Positions 35,619-43,995 of a DNA stretch of 64,000 nt are shown piece after piece. The notes below the pieces were generated by a model that worked only from the letters and a program-made list of their open reading frames with translations, ran no database searches and had not been told where the DNA came from. Each line of letters begins with the position of its first letter. Within the stretch, counting starts at the first letter, position 1. Origin of the DNA: Deferribacteraceae bacterium V6Fe1 (lineage in GTDB: Bacteria > Chrysiogenota > Deferribacteres > Deferribacterales > Deferrivibrionaceae); assembly GCA_022813675.1 (NCBI GenBank), contig CP063375.1, positions 1,252,001-1,316,000 of the forward strand, read 5' to 3'. Made by a program: the position numbers and the translations under genes.

Positions 35619-36130
35619 TGGCAGAAGAAAAAGAAGTTACTGAACAGGAACAGCCGAAAAAGAAATCTAAGTTTAAGCTAATATTAATTATTTTAATTGT
35701 TTTGGTACTTGCAGGTGGTGGAGCAGCTGCTTATTTTTTAATTTTTGCTAAAAAGCCTGCTGATACAAATGCAGAGCAAATTGCTGCAGGCACTGCACCT
35801 AAAAAACCAAAAGCTGATGCTTCTACGATCGGTCCATTGTACTCTTTTGATAGCTTTATTGTTAATTTGGCTGACCCGGGTGGTACAAGATATCTGAAGG
35901 TTAGTATGCAAGCGGAGCTTGATTCAGATAAATTGGCTGATGAGATAGAAAAAAGAAAGCCTCAAATAAGAGATATAATATTAACAGTACTCTCTTCGAA
36001 AACCTACGCGGAAGTCAGCACAGCGCAGGGGAAGTTGGCCTTAAAGCAGGAGATAATGAGAAGAATAAATTTAACTTTGACCAGTGGAGCAATAAGAAGT
36101 ATATATTTTACAGAATTTGTTTCACAATAG
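35618..36130 (+). CDS. fliL: Flagellar basal body protein FliL
   Basis: 170 residues with a charged N-terminal tail, one membrane helix (about residues 21-42), a Pro/Ala linker and a periplasmic FliL domain (YSFDSFIVNLADPGGTRYLKV, then RDIILTVLSSKTYAEV and the C-terminal IRSIYFTEFVSQ). FliL associates with the stator ring. The start overlaps the last base of motB. Confidence 0.93.
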   Translation: MAEEKEVTEQEQPKKKSKFKLILIILIVLVLAGGGAAAYFLIFAKKPADTNAEQIAAGTAPKKPKADASTIGPLYSFDSFIVNLADPGGTRYLKVSMQAELDSDKLADEIEKRKPQIRDIILTVLSSKTYAEVSTAQGKLALKQEIMRRINLTLTSGAIRSIYFTEFVSQ

Positions 36131-36137
36131 GGGTGAT

Positions 36138-36425
36138 ATGATAGATCTGGAAAATGTTTTAAACAGATACGGAAACGTCTTACTTAATGTTGATGTGGAA
36201 TTGGGTAGAAAGTTGGTAAGTATTGGTGAAATGTTAAGTTGGGAAAACGGGACGATAATCAAATTATCCAAGACCTCCGGTGAATCTGTTGACTTTTTGG
36301 TAAATAAAAAACCTGTAGCCGTTGGAGAAGTAATGGTCATCGATGAAAAGTTTGCTATCAGGATAACTGATGTTTTGACAAAAGCAATACTTTTTGAATT
36401 AAGTAAAGATGGGTTGTATGATTAA
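36138..36425 (+). CDS. fliN: FliN-type C-ring protein, short
   Basis: 95 residues from the ATG at 36138 with GGGGTGA upstream; a GTG-type or ATG extension into fliL (from 36117) is possible. The SpoA domain is seen (LLNVDVELGRKLVSIGEMLSW, TIIKLSKTSGESVDFLVNKK, AVGEVMVIDEKFAIRI). It is only a SpoA domain without the FliN N-terminal extension. No fliM is in this operon. It overlaps fliO by eight bases. Confidence 0.88.
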   Translation: MIDLENVLNRYGNVLLNVDVELGRKLVSIGEMLSWENGTIIKLSKTSGESVDFLVNKKPVAVGEVMVIDEKFAIRITDVLTKAILFELSKDGLYD

Positions 36426-37164
36426 AAAGGTAATACTTTTTTTACTTTTTTCAGTTTTTGCTTTTACTTCACAATATAAGCTTGACCTTAGTGATGACCA
36501 TATAAAGCTTGTTATTCCTGCAAACTCTAACTTATTTGTGTCTGATTCTTTGCAAGAAAATGTATATTCTCTTGTACTAAAAGGGAATATTTCTGTGAAT
36601 GAGGATATTTGGGGGTATAACATATCAAAAATCACTTCTCAGTATGACGGGAAAAATACAAAATTGGATTTTTATTTTGAAAAAAAAGGGTTAAAGCCAG
36701 AAATAGAATATAAAGACGGAAAAATGGAAATTGATTTTATATTTTCAAGTGTGCCAACTAAAGAAAAAAGTGTATACTTGAGAATGTTTTTAGGCATACT
36801 GATAATTCTTGTCTTGATTCTGGTACTTTATTGGTTTTTAAAGCTTATGCTAAAAAGAAATATCTCTTCTGATATACCTGGGATAGGTAGGCTACTTGGA
36901 AAAGTGGATATTATGCCTGGCAAAACGCTTGCGTTTTATGAGTTACTTAATACTATTTATCTTGTTGGTATTACTACTGATAATATTACTTTGTTAGATA
37001 AAATTGAGGATGAAATAGTGTGTGATAGGATAAAGGAAGGATTTTCAAGAAAAAAAGACTTCTCAAGTTATTTAAAGTTTTTTGGAAAAGAGATAGATAG
37101 CACTGAAATTGATATGACGCAAGAAATTATTAAAGAGAAGGTGGAAAAATTAAAAAGAAAATAG
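36418..37164 (+). CDS. fliO: Flagellar export apparatus protein FliO
   Basis: 248 residues from the ATG at 36418; an in-frame ATG at 36409 is possible. It has an N-terminal signal-like segment, a periplasmic beta region, one strong membrane helix (FLGILIILVLILVLYWFLKL at about residue 127) and a cytoplasmic domain. FliO is poorly conserved, so the call leans on position before fliP plus its single-helix layout and the cytoplasmic stretch LGKVDIMPGKTLAFYEL. It overlaps fliP by 16 bases if fliP starts at the AUU codon. Confidence 0.8.
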   Translation: MIKKVILFLLFSVFAFTSQYKLDLSDDHIKLVIPANSNLFVSDSLQENVYSLVLKGNISVNEDIWGYNISKITSQYDGKNTKLDFYFEKKGLKPEIEYKDGKMEIDFIFSSVPTKEKSVYLRMFLGILIILVLILVLYWFLKLMLKRNISSDIPGIGRLLGKVDIMPGKTLAFYELLNTIYLVGITTDNITLLDKIEDEIVCDRIKEGFSRKKDFSSYLKFFGKEIDSTEIDMTQEIIKEKVEKLKRK

Positions 37165-37892
37165 TATTTTTTCTTCTTTTCTGTTTACCTATTTTTGCCT
37201 TGGCTGCTGATTCTATACCTTTGCCTACAATCAATATAGGTGTAGGGCAGGCTCAATCACCTCAAGACGTATCTGTAACTTTACAAATAATTTTTTTACT
37301 AACTATTCTTTCACTTGCTCCTGCTATTCTAATTTTGCTTACATCTTTTACAAGAATTATAATTGTATTTTCCTTTCTAAGGAATGCAATGGGGACACAG
37401 CAAATGCCTCCAAATCAAGTATTGGTTGGCCTTGCTCTCTTTTTGACATTTTTTATAATGTCACCTGTATTTACTGAAATTAATGAAAAGGCACTTGCTC
37501 CTTATTTAAATAATAAGGTTAACTTTACAACCGCTTTGGCGGAGGCTAAGAAGCCTTTGCGGAAATTTCTTTTGTCAAATACAAGAAAGAAAGATGTCCT
37601 AATGTTTTTGGAGATTTCAAAATATGAAAGGCCGAAGACCGCTGATGATATCCCTGACCTTGTATTAGTTCCCGCTTTTGTGGTAAGTGAGATACAGACT
37701 GCATTTGAGATGGGTTTTTTACTATTTTTGCCGTTTTTAATAATAGATTTTGTAGTGGCCAGTGTTTTATTGTCTATGGGGATGATGATGTTGCCACCTG
37801 TTATGATTTCTTTGCCATTTAAAATTTTGCTTTTTGTCCTTGTTGATGGGTGGTCTTTGATAATCGGTTCAATAATAAAGAGCTTTATGTAA
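37149..37892 (+). CDS. fliP: Flagellar export apparatus protein FliP, apparent AUU start
   Basis: FliP forms part of the export gate. From 37149 it is 247 residues. Motifs are LTSFTRIIIVFSFLRNAMGTQQMPPNQVL and PDLVLVPAFVVSEIQTAFEMGFLLFLPFLIIDFVV (the FliP signatures). The frame upstream of 37200 encodes KKKIVFFLLFCLPIFALAADS, a good cleavable signal of the FliP type. The only start codon before that segment is ATT at 37149, with AAGGTGG five bases upstream. An in-frame stop is at 37131. The usual TTG candidate at 37200 would remove the signal. I therefore favour the AUU. Confidence 0.9.
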   Translation: MKKKIVFFLLFCLPIFALAADSIPLPTINIGVGQAQSPQDVSVTLQIIFLLTILSLAPAILILLTSFTRIIIVFSFLRNAMGTQQMPPNQVLVGLALFLTFFIMSPVFTEINEKALAPYLNNKVNFTTALAEAKKPLRKFLLSNTRKKDVLMFLEISKYERPKTADDIPDLVLVPAFVVSEIQTAFEMGFLLFLPFLIIDFVVASVLLSMGMMMLPPVMISLPFKILLFVLVDGWSLIIGSIIKSFM

Positions 37893-37901
37893 GGAGGGGT
37901 T

Positions 37902-38174
37902 ATGTCTCCTGATTTTGTAGTAAGTATTACGACCAAGGCCCTTGAGATTTCACTGCTTGTAGCTGCTCCTATGCTTTTGTTTGGACTTGCTGCCGGTCTT
38001 ATAATAAGTATCTTTCAGGCAGTAACTCAGATACAGGAGATGACGCTGACTTTTATCCCCAAAATTTTAGCGGTTGTTGCAGGTCTTATTATATTTTTCC
38101 CATGGATGATGGATATGGTTATAAATTTTACCGTTAATCTTTTTATGAACTTAAATCAGTATATCGGGAAATAA
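37902..38174 (+). CDS. fliQ: Flagellar export apparatus protein FliQ
   Basis: 90 residues, two membrane helices. It shows LLVAAPMLLFGLAAGLIISIFQAVTQIQE and LTFIPKILAVVAGLIIFFPWM, the FliQ core. AAGGAGG precedes the ATG. It is the last gene of this flagellar operon; fliR, flhB and flhA are not in the window. Confidence 0.96.
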   Translation: MSPDFVVSITTKALEISLLVAAPMLLFGLAAGLIISIFQAVTQIQEMTLTFIPKILAVVAGLIIFFPWMMDMVINFTVNLFMNLNQYIGK

Positions 38175-38197
38175 AAAAGGGGGCAAATGCCCCCTTT
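38173..38197. terminator. Bidirectional terminator between fliQ and the TRAP transporter
   Basis: GGGGGC (38179-38184), loop AAAT, GCCCCC (38189-38194), with A bases before and T bases after the stem. The AAA/TTT extends the pairing. It lies between the convergent fliQ and TRAP permease genes and can serve both strands. Confidence 0.85.
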
Positions 38198-38212
38198 GGA
38201 GATTTTAAGCTA

Positions 38213-40267
38213 TTATATCAAAGCTTCTTGCTTTTTTACTCTCATCTTCTGCATAAAATAGACAATTGTTACAAGCACGATTGGTACTACTATAAAGAAG
38301 TATTTGTGGGCTTCGTCCGTATTTATGTGGAAGAAGTTTGAGATGATTGCCGGACGGTAGAAAAATAAACTTGAGGCCAAGAGTAAAATAGTTTCAAGTA
38401 TGTTATTTTTTGTCACAAACCATCCCTGAACAGCACTTGCAAACATCAATGCACCAAGGGTTGCAATTATAAATATGAATATGCCGAAAGTCCATGATGT
38501 TATTCCGTCCAAGATTAAATCATGGTTAAATATAAACATGAATGGAATAATCGCTGTCCTGATATCATACATAAATCCTTGAACACCTGTTTTAATAGGA
38601 GGTGAATCCGCAATAGCTGCCGCGGCATAAGCTGCGAGCCCCACAGGTGGAGTATCGTCTGCCAATATTCCGAAGAAGAATACGAACATATGAGCTGCCA
38701 TCAGCGGCACTATAAATCCGTATGATGTCCCAAGCTTAACTATCAAAGGAGCTGTTAATGAAGCCATAACAATATAATTGGCTGTTGTCGGAAGCCCCAT
38801 ACCAAGAAGTAAGCTTGCACCTGCAGTAACAAATAACAAAATGTAAATATTTCCATTAGCGATAGTATCGACAATTTCATTTACCATTCCGCCGATACCA
38901 AGTGATACCATTCCAACGACCACGCCCGCAGAAGCCGTAGCAAGAGCAACTCCAACCATACTTTTTGCTCCGGTAACGAATCCGTCAAATGTGAGCTTGA
39001 CAGAGTTTATTATTCCATCTTTAAGGCTGGTATTATTTGAAAGTGCATTTTTAATTTCCTGGTAAAAAATTACTACTATAAGTAATAGTACAGTCCTATA
39101 AGCAGCCATTTGTGGCGTATGTCTTAATACCACGAGTTCAACTAGTAACCAAGTAATAGGAATAAGATAATGTATTCCTGATAAAAGAGTTTTCATAAAA
39201 CCAGGCAATTTATCTTTAGGCAAACCTTGTATTCCAAGTTTGCATGCTTCAAGGTGTGTAATATATAAAAGTGCAAGGTAAGAAGTAAAGGCAGGAATTA
39301 TTGCCGCTTTTACTACCTGAATGTAAGGCACATTTACATATTCTGCAATAATAAACGCAGCTGCACCCATTATAGGTGGCATAAGCTGACCATTTGTACT
39401 TGCTGCAACTTCAACAGCTGCAGCTTTTTCACCAGGGTAACCAACACTTTTCATAAGGGGTATTGTGAAGGTTCCAGTAGTAACTACGTTAGCAATACTT
39501 GAGCCTGAAACCATTCCGCTAAGACCACTTGCTATTACGGCTGCCTTTGCAGGGCCACCTCTGAAACCACCCAAAAGTGATACGGCAAGGTCTATAAAGT
39601 ATTTTCCTGCCCCTGCTTTGTCAAGCATTGCTCCCATCAATACGAAAAGGAACACAATATTAGCAGATACACCAATAGGTATTCCGAAAATACCTTCCGT
39701 AGAAAGGGCAATTTGGTTAATATATTTTGTTATAGATACGTTTTTAAAGGCGATTAAATCAGGCATACTTTCTGCGAAAAAACCGTACAAAGAGAAAACT
39801 AAAGCAATGATTGCAAGCGGTGTACCGATTGATCTTCTTGTTGCTTCGAGCGTTAAAGCAATGATGAGCAGACCTATAACAATATCCCTTTGAATAGGTG
39901 TCCCTGAACGCACTGAAAGACCTTGCCAGTCCCAAATAAGATATGTGGCACACACAACACCTGCAATTGCAAAAATATAGTCAGGTATGGCTATTTTATC
40001 CATTGGAGAAATGGCTTTAGTGAAAGATGATTTTGGATATTTGAAAATAGGCAAACTTAAATAGGCAAGTGCCAAAGCAAATGCCAAGTGTATAGATCTT
40101 ACAAATGTACTGTTTAAGACGAGCACACTTGGTAAAAGCATCTGAAAAATAGTCCATGAAAGGGCAACAAAATTGATGATATATTTTTCAAATTGCCTTA
40201 CATCTCTAAGTTCACCGCTTTCTTCTTTAAGAAAGTCTTCAGCTGATTTTTCATATTTACTTACCAT
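38213..40267 (-). CDS. TRAP transporter permease, fused 4TM/12TM (DctQM)
   Basis: 684 residues from the minus-strand ATG at 40267, preceded by GAGG; an upstream in-frame start at 40300 lies inside the terminator hairpin and is rejected. It is an inner-membrane secondary transporter with about 15-17 hydrophobic segments. The DctM-like part carries GAMLDKAGAGKYFIDLA, then GGPAKAAVIASGLSGMVSGSSIANVVTTGTF and MGLPTTANYIV. This fused form pairs with TAXI-type solute receptors, and the receptor gene is upstream. The substrate is unknown; in characterised systems it includes organic acids and glutamate. Confidence 0.93.
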   Translation of the reverse strand: MVSKYEKSAEDFLKEESGELRDVRQFEKYIINFVALSWTIFQMLLPSVLVLNSTFVRSIHLAFALALAYLSLPIFKYPKSSFTKAISPMDKIAIPDYIFAIAGVVCATYLIWDWQGLSVRSGTPIQRDIVIGLLIIALTLEATRRSIGTPLAIIALVFSLYGFFAESMPDLIAFKNVSITKYINQIALSTEGIFGIPIGVSANIVFLFVLMGAMLDKAGAGKYFIDLAVSLLGGFRGGPAKAAVIASGLSGMVSGSSIANVVTTGTFTIPLMKSVGYPGEKAAAVEVAASTNGQLMPPIMGAAAFIIAEYVNVPYIQVVKAAIIPAFTSYLALLYITHLEACKLGIQGLPKDKLPGFMKTLLSGIHYLIPITWLLVELVVLRHTPQMAAYRTVLLLIVVIFYQEIKNALSNNTSLKDGIINSVKLTFDGFVTGAKSMVGVALATASAGVVVGMVSLGIGGMVNEIVDTIANGNIYILLFVTAGASLLLGMGLPTTANYIVMASLTAPLIVKLGTSYGFIVPLMAAHMFVFFFGILADDTPPVGLAAYAAAAIADSPPIKTGVQGFMYDIRTAIIPFMFIFNHDLILDGITSWTFGIFIFIIATLGALMFASAVQGWFVTKNNILETILLLASSLFFYRPAIISNFFHINTDEAHKYFFIVVPIVLVTIVYFMQKMRVKKQEALI

Positions 40268-40290
40268 GATAATCCTCTTTTTGCTTTTAT

Positions 40291-40328
40291 AAAAAAACAA
40301 AGCCCTCTTAGATTATAAGAGAGCTTTG
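40291..40328 (-). terminator. Intercistronic terminator between TAXI receptor and TRAP permease
   Basis: On the minus strand the sequence CAAAGCTCTCTTA pairs with TAAGAGGGCTTTG over 13 bases (one T-G pair), then seven T bases. It lies between the receptor stop and the permease start. Partial read-through would give more receptor than permease, which is common for binding-protein transporters. Confidence 0.85.
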
Positions 40329-40354
40329 CTGTATGTAGATATATTGCTTGATAA

Positions 40355-41350
40355 TTACTTAAGAAGAGCTGGGTTTACATACTTAAGAAGTCCAGCTTCC
40401 TTATAGTATTTAATTGCACCAGGGTGAAGTGGAGCTGAAAGTCCCTGAAGCATATCTTCTTTTGTTAATACAGAATAAGCAGGGTGTAATGTTTTAAACT
40501 CTTCAAAGTTTTCAAAAACTTCTTTGGTTACAGCATAAACTACATCTTCAGGCACATTTGCACTTGTTACAAGTGTGGCTTTTACACCTATAGTTGTAAC
40601 AAATTCTGCATCAGCATTAGCTGCATTAGGATAATTTTTCATATCAATTTTGCCAACAGCGTAATATGGTTTTTCGGCAATGAGTTTCTGAACACCTTTA
40701 CCTTCGATAGGCACTATGCTTACCTTAACTCTGCCTGATGTGGCTTCTTTAATGTTACCGTTAGGGTGACCAACTGTGTAGAAGAATCCGTCAATCCTTC
40801 CGTCCTGAATAAGGCCAGGCCCTTCGACAGCCTTTACATAAAATGGTACAACATCTTTTTCAGTTAAACCAACAGCTTCCAATACATCTTTTGAGTTTTG
40901 AAGCTGACCTGACCCAGGGTTACCAAGGTTGATTTTTTTACCTTTGATATCTGCAATAGTTTTGATGCCGCTGTCTACAGAAGCAATAAGTGTAATAGCT
41001 TCAGGGTGAATAGAAAATACAGACCTTAAATCTTTTTGAGGTTTACCCTCCCACTCAGCAAGGCCGTTATATGCCTGATACTGTCTGTCAGACTGAGCAA
41101 TGCCGAACTCAAGGTTGCCACTTACAACTGCGTTAATGTTGAAAACAGAACCACCTGTTGATTCAACAGTAGCCTTAATGCCGTATTCTTTAGATTTTTG
41201 GTTTACCATCTTAGAAATTGCTCCGCCTGTAGGGTAATATACTCCGGTTACTCCACCTGTTCCGATTGTTACAAATGTTTTTGAATGAGCAGGTGCTACT
41301 ACAAGAATAAAAGCAGCAAAAACTGCCAACAATGTTAGAAATTTTTTCAT
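40355..41350 (-). CDS. TAXI family TRAP transporter solute-binding protein
   Basis: 331 residues with a Sec signal peptide (MKKFLTLLAVFAAFILVVAPAHS). The mature part begins KTFVTIGTGGVTGVYYPTGGAI, the mark of the TAXI family (PF16868). Also seen are FGIAQSDRQYQAYNG and NLGNPGSGQLQNS. It is a periplasmic receptor delivering an organic solute to the fused permease. AGGAGGAA precedes the ATG and a consensus promoter lies upstream. Confidence 0.95.
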   Translation of the reverse strand: MKKFLTLLAVFAAFILVVAPAHSKTFVTIGTGGVTGVYYPTGGAISKMVNQKSKEYGIKATVESTGGSVFNINAVVSGNLEFGIAQSDRQYQAYNGLAEWEGKPQKDLRSVFSIHPEAITLIASVDSGIKTIADIKGKKINLGNPGSGQLQNSKDVLEAVGLTEKDVVPFYVKAVEGPGLIQDGRIDGFFYTVGHPNGNIKEATSGRVKVSIVPIEGKGVQKLIAEKPYYAVGKIDMKNYPNAANADAEFVTTIGVKATLVTSANVPEDVVYAVTKEVFENFEEFKTLHPAYSVLTKEDMLQGLSAPLHPGAIKYYKEAGLLKYVNPALLK

Positions 41351-41664
41351 AAATTCCTCCTATAATATTTTGTTGTTACATTGTAGATGATATATAAAAA
41401 AGCATTTTATGTCAACGTTAAGTTAATTATTCATTTAAGGGAGTATTTGCTAAATAGTTAATATATAGTTTTAAAAAAAATACTCAAAAAAATATTATAT
41501 TAGATATTAAGAAATAGTTAAAGTGTTCCCAAACTTTTTTAAACTAAATTTAATATTTACCAAATAATATTAGTCGATTTCTTTTAAGTTTACACAGAGC
41601 CTCTATTTTTAATTGCATTACTATTTGATATAATGAAACATAATTTTGTAAACAAACTACATTT
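41351..41664. other. AT-rich intergenic region
   Basis: 314 bases between the TAXI gene start and the DsrE-like gene stop, both on the minus strand. It contains the TAXI promoter (see next entry). I see no terminator hairpin for the DsrE-like gene, no tRNA and no convincing coding sequence; a minus-strand 60-codon open frame (41550-41732) has no support. Confidence 0.6.
41387..41415 (-). promoter_or_regulatory. Sigma-70-type promoter of the TAXI-TRAP operon
   Basis: On the minus strand TTGACA (41415-41410), a 17-base spacer and TATCAT (41392-41387). It lies about 40-65 bases upstream of the receptor ATG. This is the best consensus promoter seen in this intergenic region. Confidence 0.75.
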
Positions 41665-42153
41665 TTAGTCCATTGGGATAAAAGCATAGCCCTGATTTTG
41701 ATAACCGGCGATTGAAATATAGCCATTTTCAACTACATTTATGATATCATAGACTTCTTTAGGCTCAATCCCTCTAAAACCAAGTGCCACTGCACACTGC
41801 TCCAAAGTTACACCATATTTTTCTTTTAAGTTTAAAAGAGTAAAGTAAATTTTTTCTTTTGTTTTTATGTCATCTTTTTTTATATGGTCATTGTTTTTTG
41901 TCATGTAATCTGAAGCTTGCCCCCTGATTGCAACTACTGCTTTATATGTTGAGTATTTTGAGATCCCTTCGAGTGTTTTTTCTATAAGGTTAAGCCTTGT
42001 TAATAAAAGATTAGGGTTACCAACATTTACATCAAATATAACTTTTACCTCTTTCAAACCTTTTAATGAGGCAGGACTATTTTCGCTAACTGCAGGTAAA
42101 CAATAAAATACCATAAAAGTAAAAGCGATGATAATGGAAAAGTATTTTTTCAT
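41665..42153 (-). CDS. Periplasmic DsrE/DsrF-like family protein
   Basis: 162 residues with a signal peptide (MKKYFSIIIAFTFMVFYCLPAVS, cleavage near residue 23). The KVIFDVNVGNPNLLLTRLNLI start and the LEQCAVALGFRGIEP stretch resemble periplasmic DsrE-like proteins, which are small sulfur-related or unknown proteins; one Cys sits in the expected alpha-helical position. The function is unknown; a role in sulfur or redox chemistry is a guess. A -10-like TATAAT is upstream, inside a 10-base inverted repeat. Confidence 0.7.
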   Translation of the reverse strand: MKKYFSIIIAFTFMVFYCLPAVSENSPASLKGLKEVKVIFDVNVGNPNLLLTRLNLIEKTLEGISKYSTYKAVVAIRGQASDYMTKNNDHIKKDDIKTKEKIYFTLLNLKEKYGVTLEQCAVALGFRGIEPKEVYDIINVVENGYISIAGYQNQGYAFIPMD

Positions 42154-42158
42154 AGGAA

Positions 42159-42209
42159 TCCCCTTTCGTAAGTGTTTACATATATATATTATAGCATACC
42201 GAAAGGGGA
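42159..42209 (-). repeat. Inverted repeat around the -10 region of the DsrE-like gene
   Basis: TCCCCTTTCG (42159-42168) and CGAAAGGGGA (42200-42209) are perfect 10-base arms with 31 bases between them. On the minus strand the -10-like TATAAT (42193-42188) lies between the arms and the ribosome binding site AAGGGGA lies in the proximal arm. This could be an operator. It could also pair in a long read-through transcript. Confidence 0.55.
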
Positions 42210-42229
42210 AAGCAAGGTAATTGATTAAA

Positions 42230-42730
42230 TTATAATGATTTAATTTTGACTATCTCTCCAATATAAAGTCTATGATAATCCTTTTTAGGATAAAGTTTGT
42301 CTAATTCAGCATCCAGAAAGTTGTTGGGATTGAAATCTGTGAAATAAAGTTTTTTACTAAATATGGCAAGGCTGCACTCATTATAATAAACAAAGTTGTC
42401 CTCAATAATCGGGTTAAGCCCTGATTCTTTGACTTTATCGATGTCACGGCCGGATTTTGAGCCGCATAGACTTAGAGTCTTTCTATATTCTTCTTCAAAA
42501 AAAGTAAGTGTAAAATTTCTTGTTTTTTCAATCAACTCATAGGTATATCTTGTTGGTCTTATTACAATATAAGCGACGTTTTTGTTCCACATTACACCGA
42601 AACCGCCCCAGCTTGCAGTCATTGGATTAATAATTCCATCACTGTTTGATGGGGTAATGAGCATCCACTTCTTGCCAATTGCTTCAAAAGCATTTTCCCT
42701 TAAATCTTCAGGTTTTATATTTTTAAACAT
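42230..42730 (-). CDS. Flavin reductase family (FMN-binding) protein
   Basis: 166 residues from the minus-strand ATG at 42730, which follows GGAGG; a further ATG at 42742 overlaps that site. The pattern WMLITPSNSDGIINPMTASWGGFG, then AYIVIRPTRYTYELIEKTRNFTLTFF and the LSLCGSKSGRDIDK stretch fit flavoredoxin/flavin reductase-like split barrels. It probably binds FMN and passes electrons; the partner is unknown. Confidence 0.85.
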   Translation of the reverse strand: MFKNIKPEDLRENAFEAIGKKWMLITPSNSDGIINPMTASWGGFGVMWNKNVAYIVIRPTRYTYELIEKTRNFTLTFFEEEYRKTLSLCGSKSGRDIDKVKESGLNPIIEDNFVYYNECSLAIFSKKLYFTDFNPNNFLDAELDKLYPKKDYHRLYIGEIVKIKSL

Positions 42731-42843
42731 ATTGACCTCCATTTTTTTAACTATTTTATATGGCTTGGTATTTAAAAGTAAAGCTTTATTGTAAAAAAAA
42801 TAATCCGATGTTAATATTTGCTAATTTTATTGAGAGGGATATT

Positions 42844-43974
42844 ATGAAAATTTTTAAAAAATATCAAAAAAATATCAAAGAAGATATTAGCGAAGTTAAG
42901 ACATCAAAGCTTGGCTATTTTTTATTAATTTTGATGGTAATTTTTGGTTTGACAGCAGGTAATACTATCTTGAGGGATTTGAGCCGAATACCTAAAAGAC
43001 CTATCCCACCTTCTTATTGTATATCAGGGATTTCTAAATATTCCTTAAAGAATATCCAAACAATGCCTCGATGTAATTTTAATGAAATAGACAAAAAGTT
43101 TGAAATAGATAAAATATATCAAGAAATTTTGCCTGATTTATCAAAACTGGTAAATTTAAATAAACAGATATCAACAAACTATAGCCTTATTTCCAAGCAG
43201 CAGAATGAAAGAGATAAAATACTCAGAGAGTATGATGTATCACTGCAGGAAAAGATGGCAAAAGAACAAAAAATTATAGACAAAGATGATTTGAAGCTGA
43301 GAGTTACAAATATTGATAAAAATATAGAAGTCTTTAATGATGAGATTCGTAAGCTGACTGTTGAAAGGGATAATCTTGCAAACCTGCTTTCCTCAAAAGT
43401 AACAGAGTTGCAGTATAGATATAACAACGCTCAGAAAAAATATGATAGAGATGTCAGTATTTATAAAGTTAAAATTTTCTTTATTCAATTTTTATTTGTA
43501 CTGCCACTTTTTATCTTTGTTTTCAGATACTATCTAAAGCTCAAACGGGAAAACAGTAAATATACTATCATCTGGACGGCAATAAATATAACTGTCGCAC
43601 TGCTACTTGCTAAGATATTGCTGATTTTTATTTGGATGATTTTACCTAAAAATATTTTTAAACTGATATTGAGTTTTATTAATAAAATTCCATTTATAAA
43701 ATATGTTATATATTATGTTGCCATAGGAATTATTTTTAGTTTTTTTGGTGGCCTTGTATATTATATACAGAAAAAGATATTTTCGGTTAAGGCCGTTAGT
43801 TACAGAAGGTTTAAAAATAAAGAGTGCCCCGGGTGCGGATTTACAATCTATAAAGATTCATTATTTTGTCCAAATTGCGGGAATTCTCTCTATGAGATTT
43901 GTCCATCCTGCAATGAGGAAACGCTTAGAAATTTAAAATTTTGCCAAAAGTGCGGCTCGGAGAAATCGAGATAG
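42844..43974 (+). CDS. Uncharacterised membrane protein with coiled coil and C-terminal zinc ribbons
   Basis: 376 residues from the ATG at 42844 after GAGAGGGA. A first membrane helix (about 22-42) is followed by a soluble part (about 43-225) with a predicted coiled coil rich in Lys/Glu/Asp (about 110-215). Three hydrophobic segments (about 225-255, 260-295 and 305-330) come next, then a short charged tail with four CxxC pairs (CPGC, CPNC, CPSC, CQKC), which is a double zinc ribbon. I do not recognise a named family. It lies alone on the plus strand between two minus-strand genes. Confidence 0.75.
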   Translation: MKIFKKYQKNIKEDISEVKTSKLGYFLLILMVIFGLTAGNTILRDLSRIPKRPIPPSYCISGISKYSLKNIQTMPRCNFNEIDKKFEIDKIYQEILPDLSKLVNLNKQISTNYSLISKQQNERDKILREYDVSLQEKMAKEQKIIDKDDLKLRVTNIDKNIEVFNDEIRKLTVERDNLANLLSSKVTELQYRYNNAQKKYDRDVSIYKVKIFFIQFLFVLPLFIFVFRYYLKLKRENSKYTIIWTAINITVALLLAKILLIFIWMILPKNIFKLILSFINKIPFIKYVIYYVAIGIIFSFFGGLVYYIQKKIFSVKAVSYRRFKNKECPGCGFTIYKDSLFCPNCGNSLYEICPSCNEETLRNLKFCQKCGSEKSR

Positions 43975-43995
43975 GCTTGAATAATATTAATTAAA

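Noticed and set aside
39465-39893. 142-codon plus-strand open frame inside the TRAP permease gene
   Set aside because: It is antisense to a strongly conserved membrane protein and has no ribosome binding site or family resemblance.
41550-41732. 60-codon minus-strand open frame in the TAXI/DsrE gap
   Set aside because: AT-rich with no ribosome binding site; it overlaps the DsrE-like gene end.
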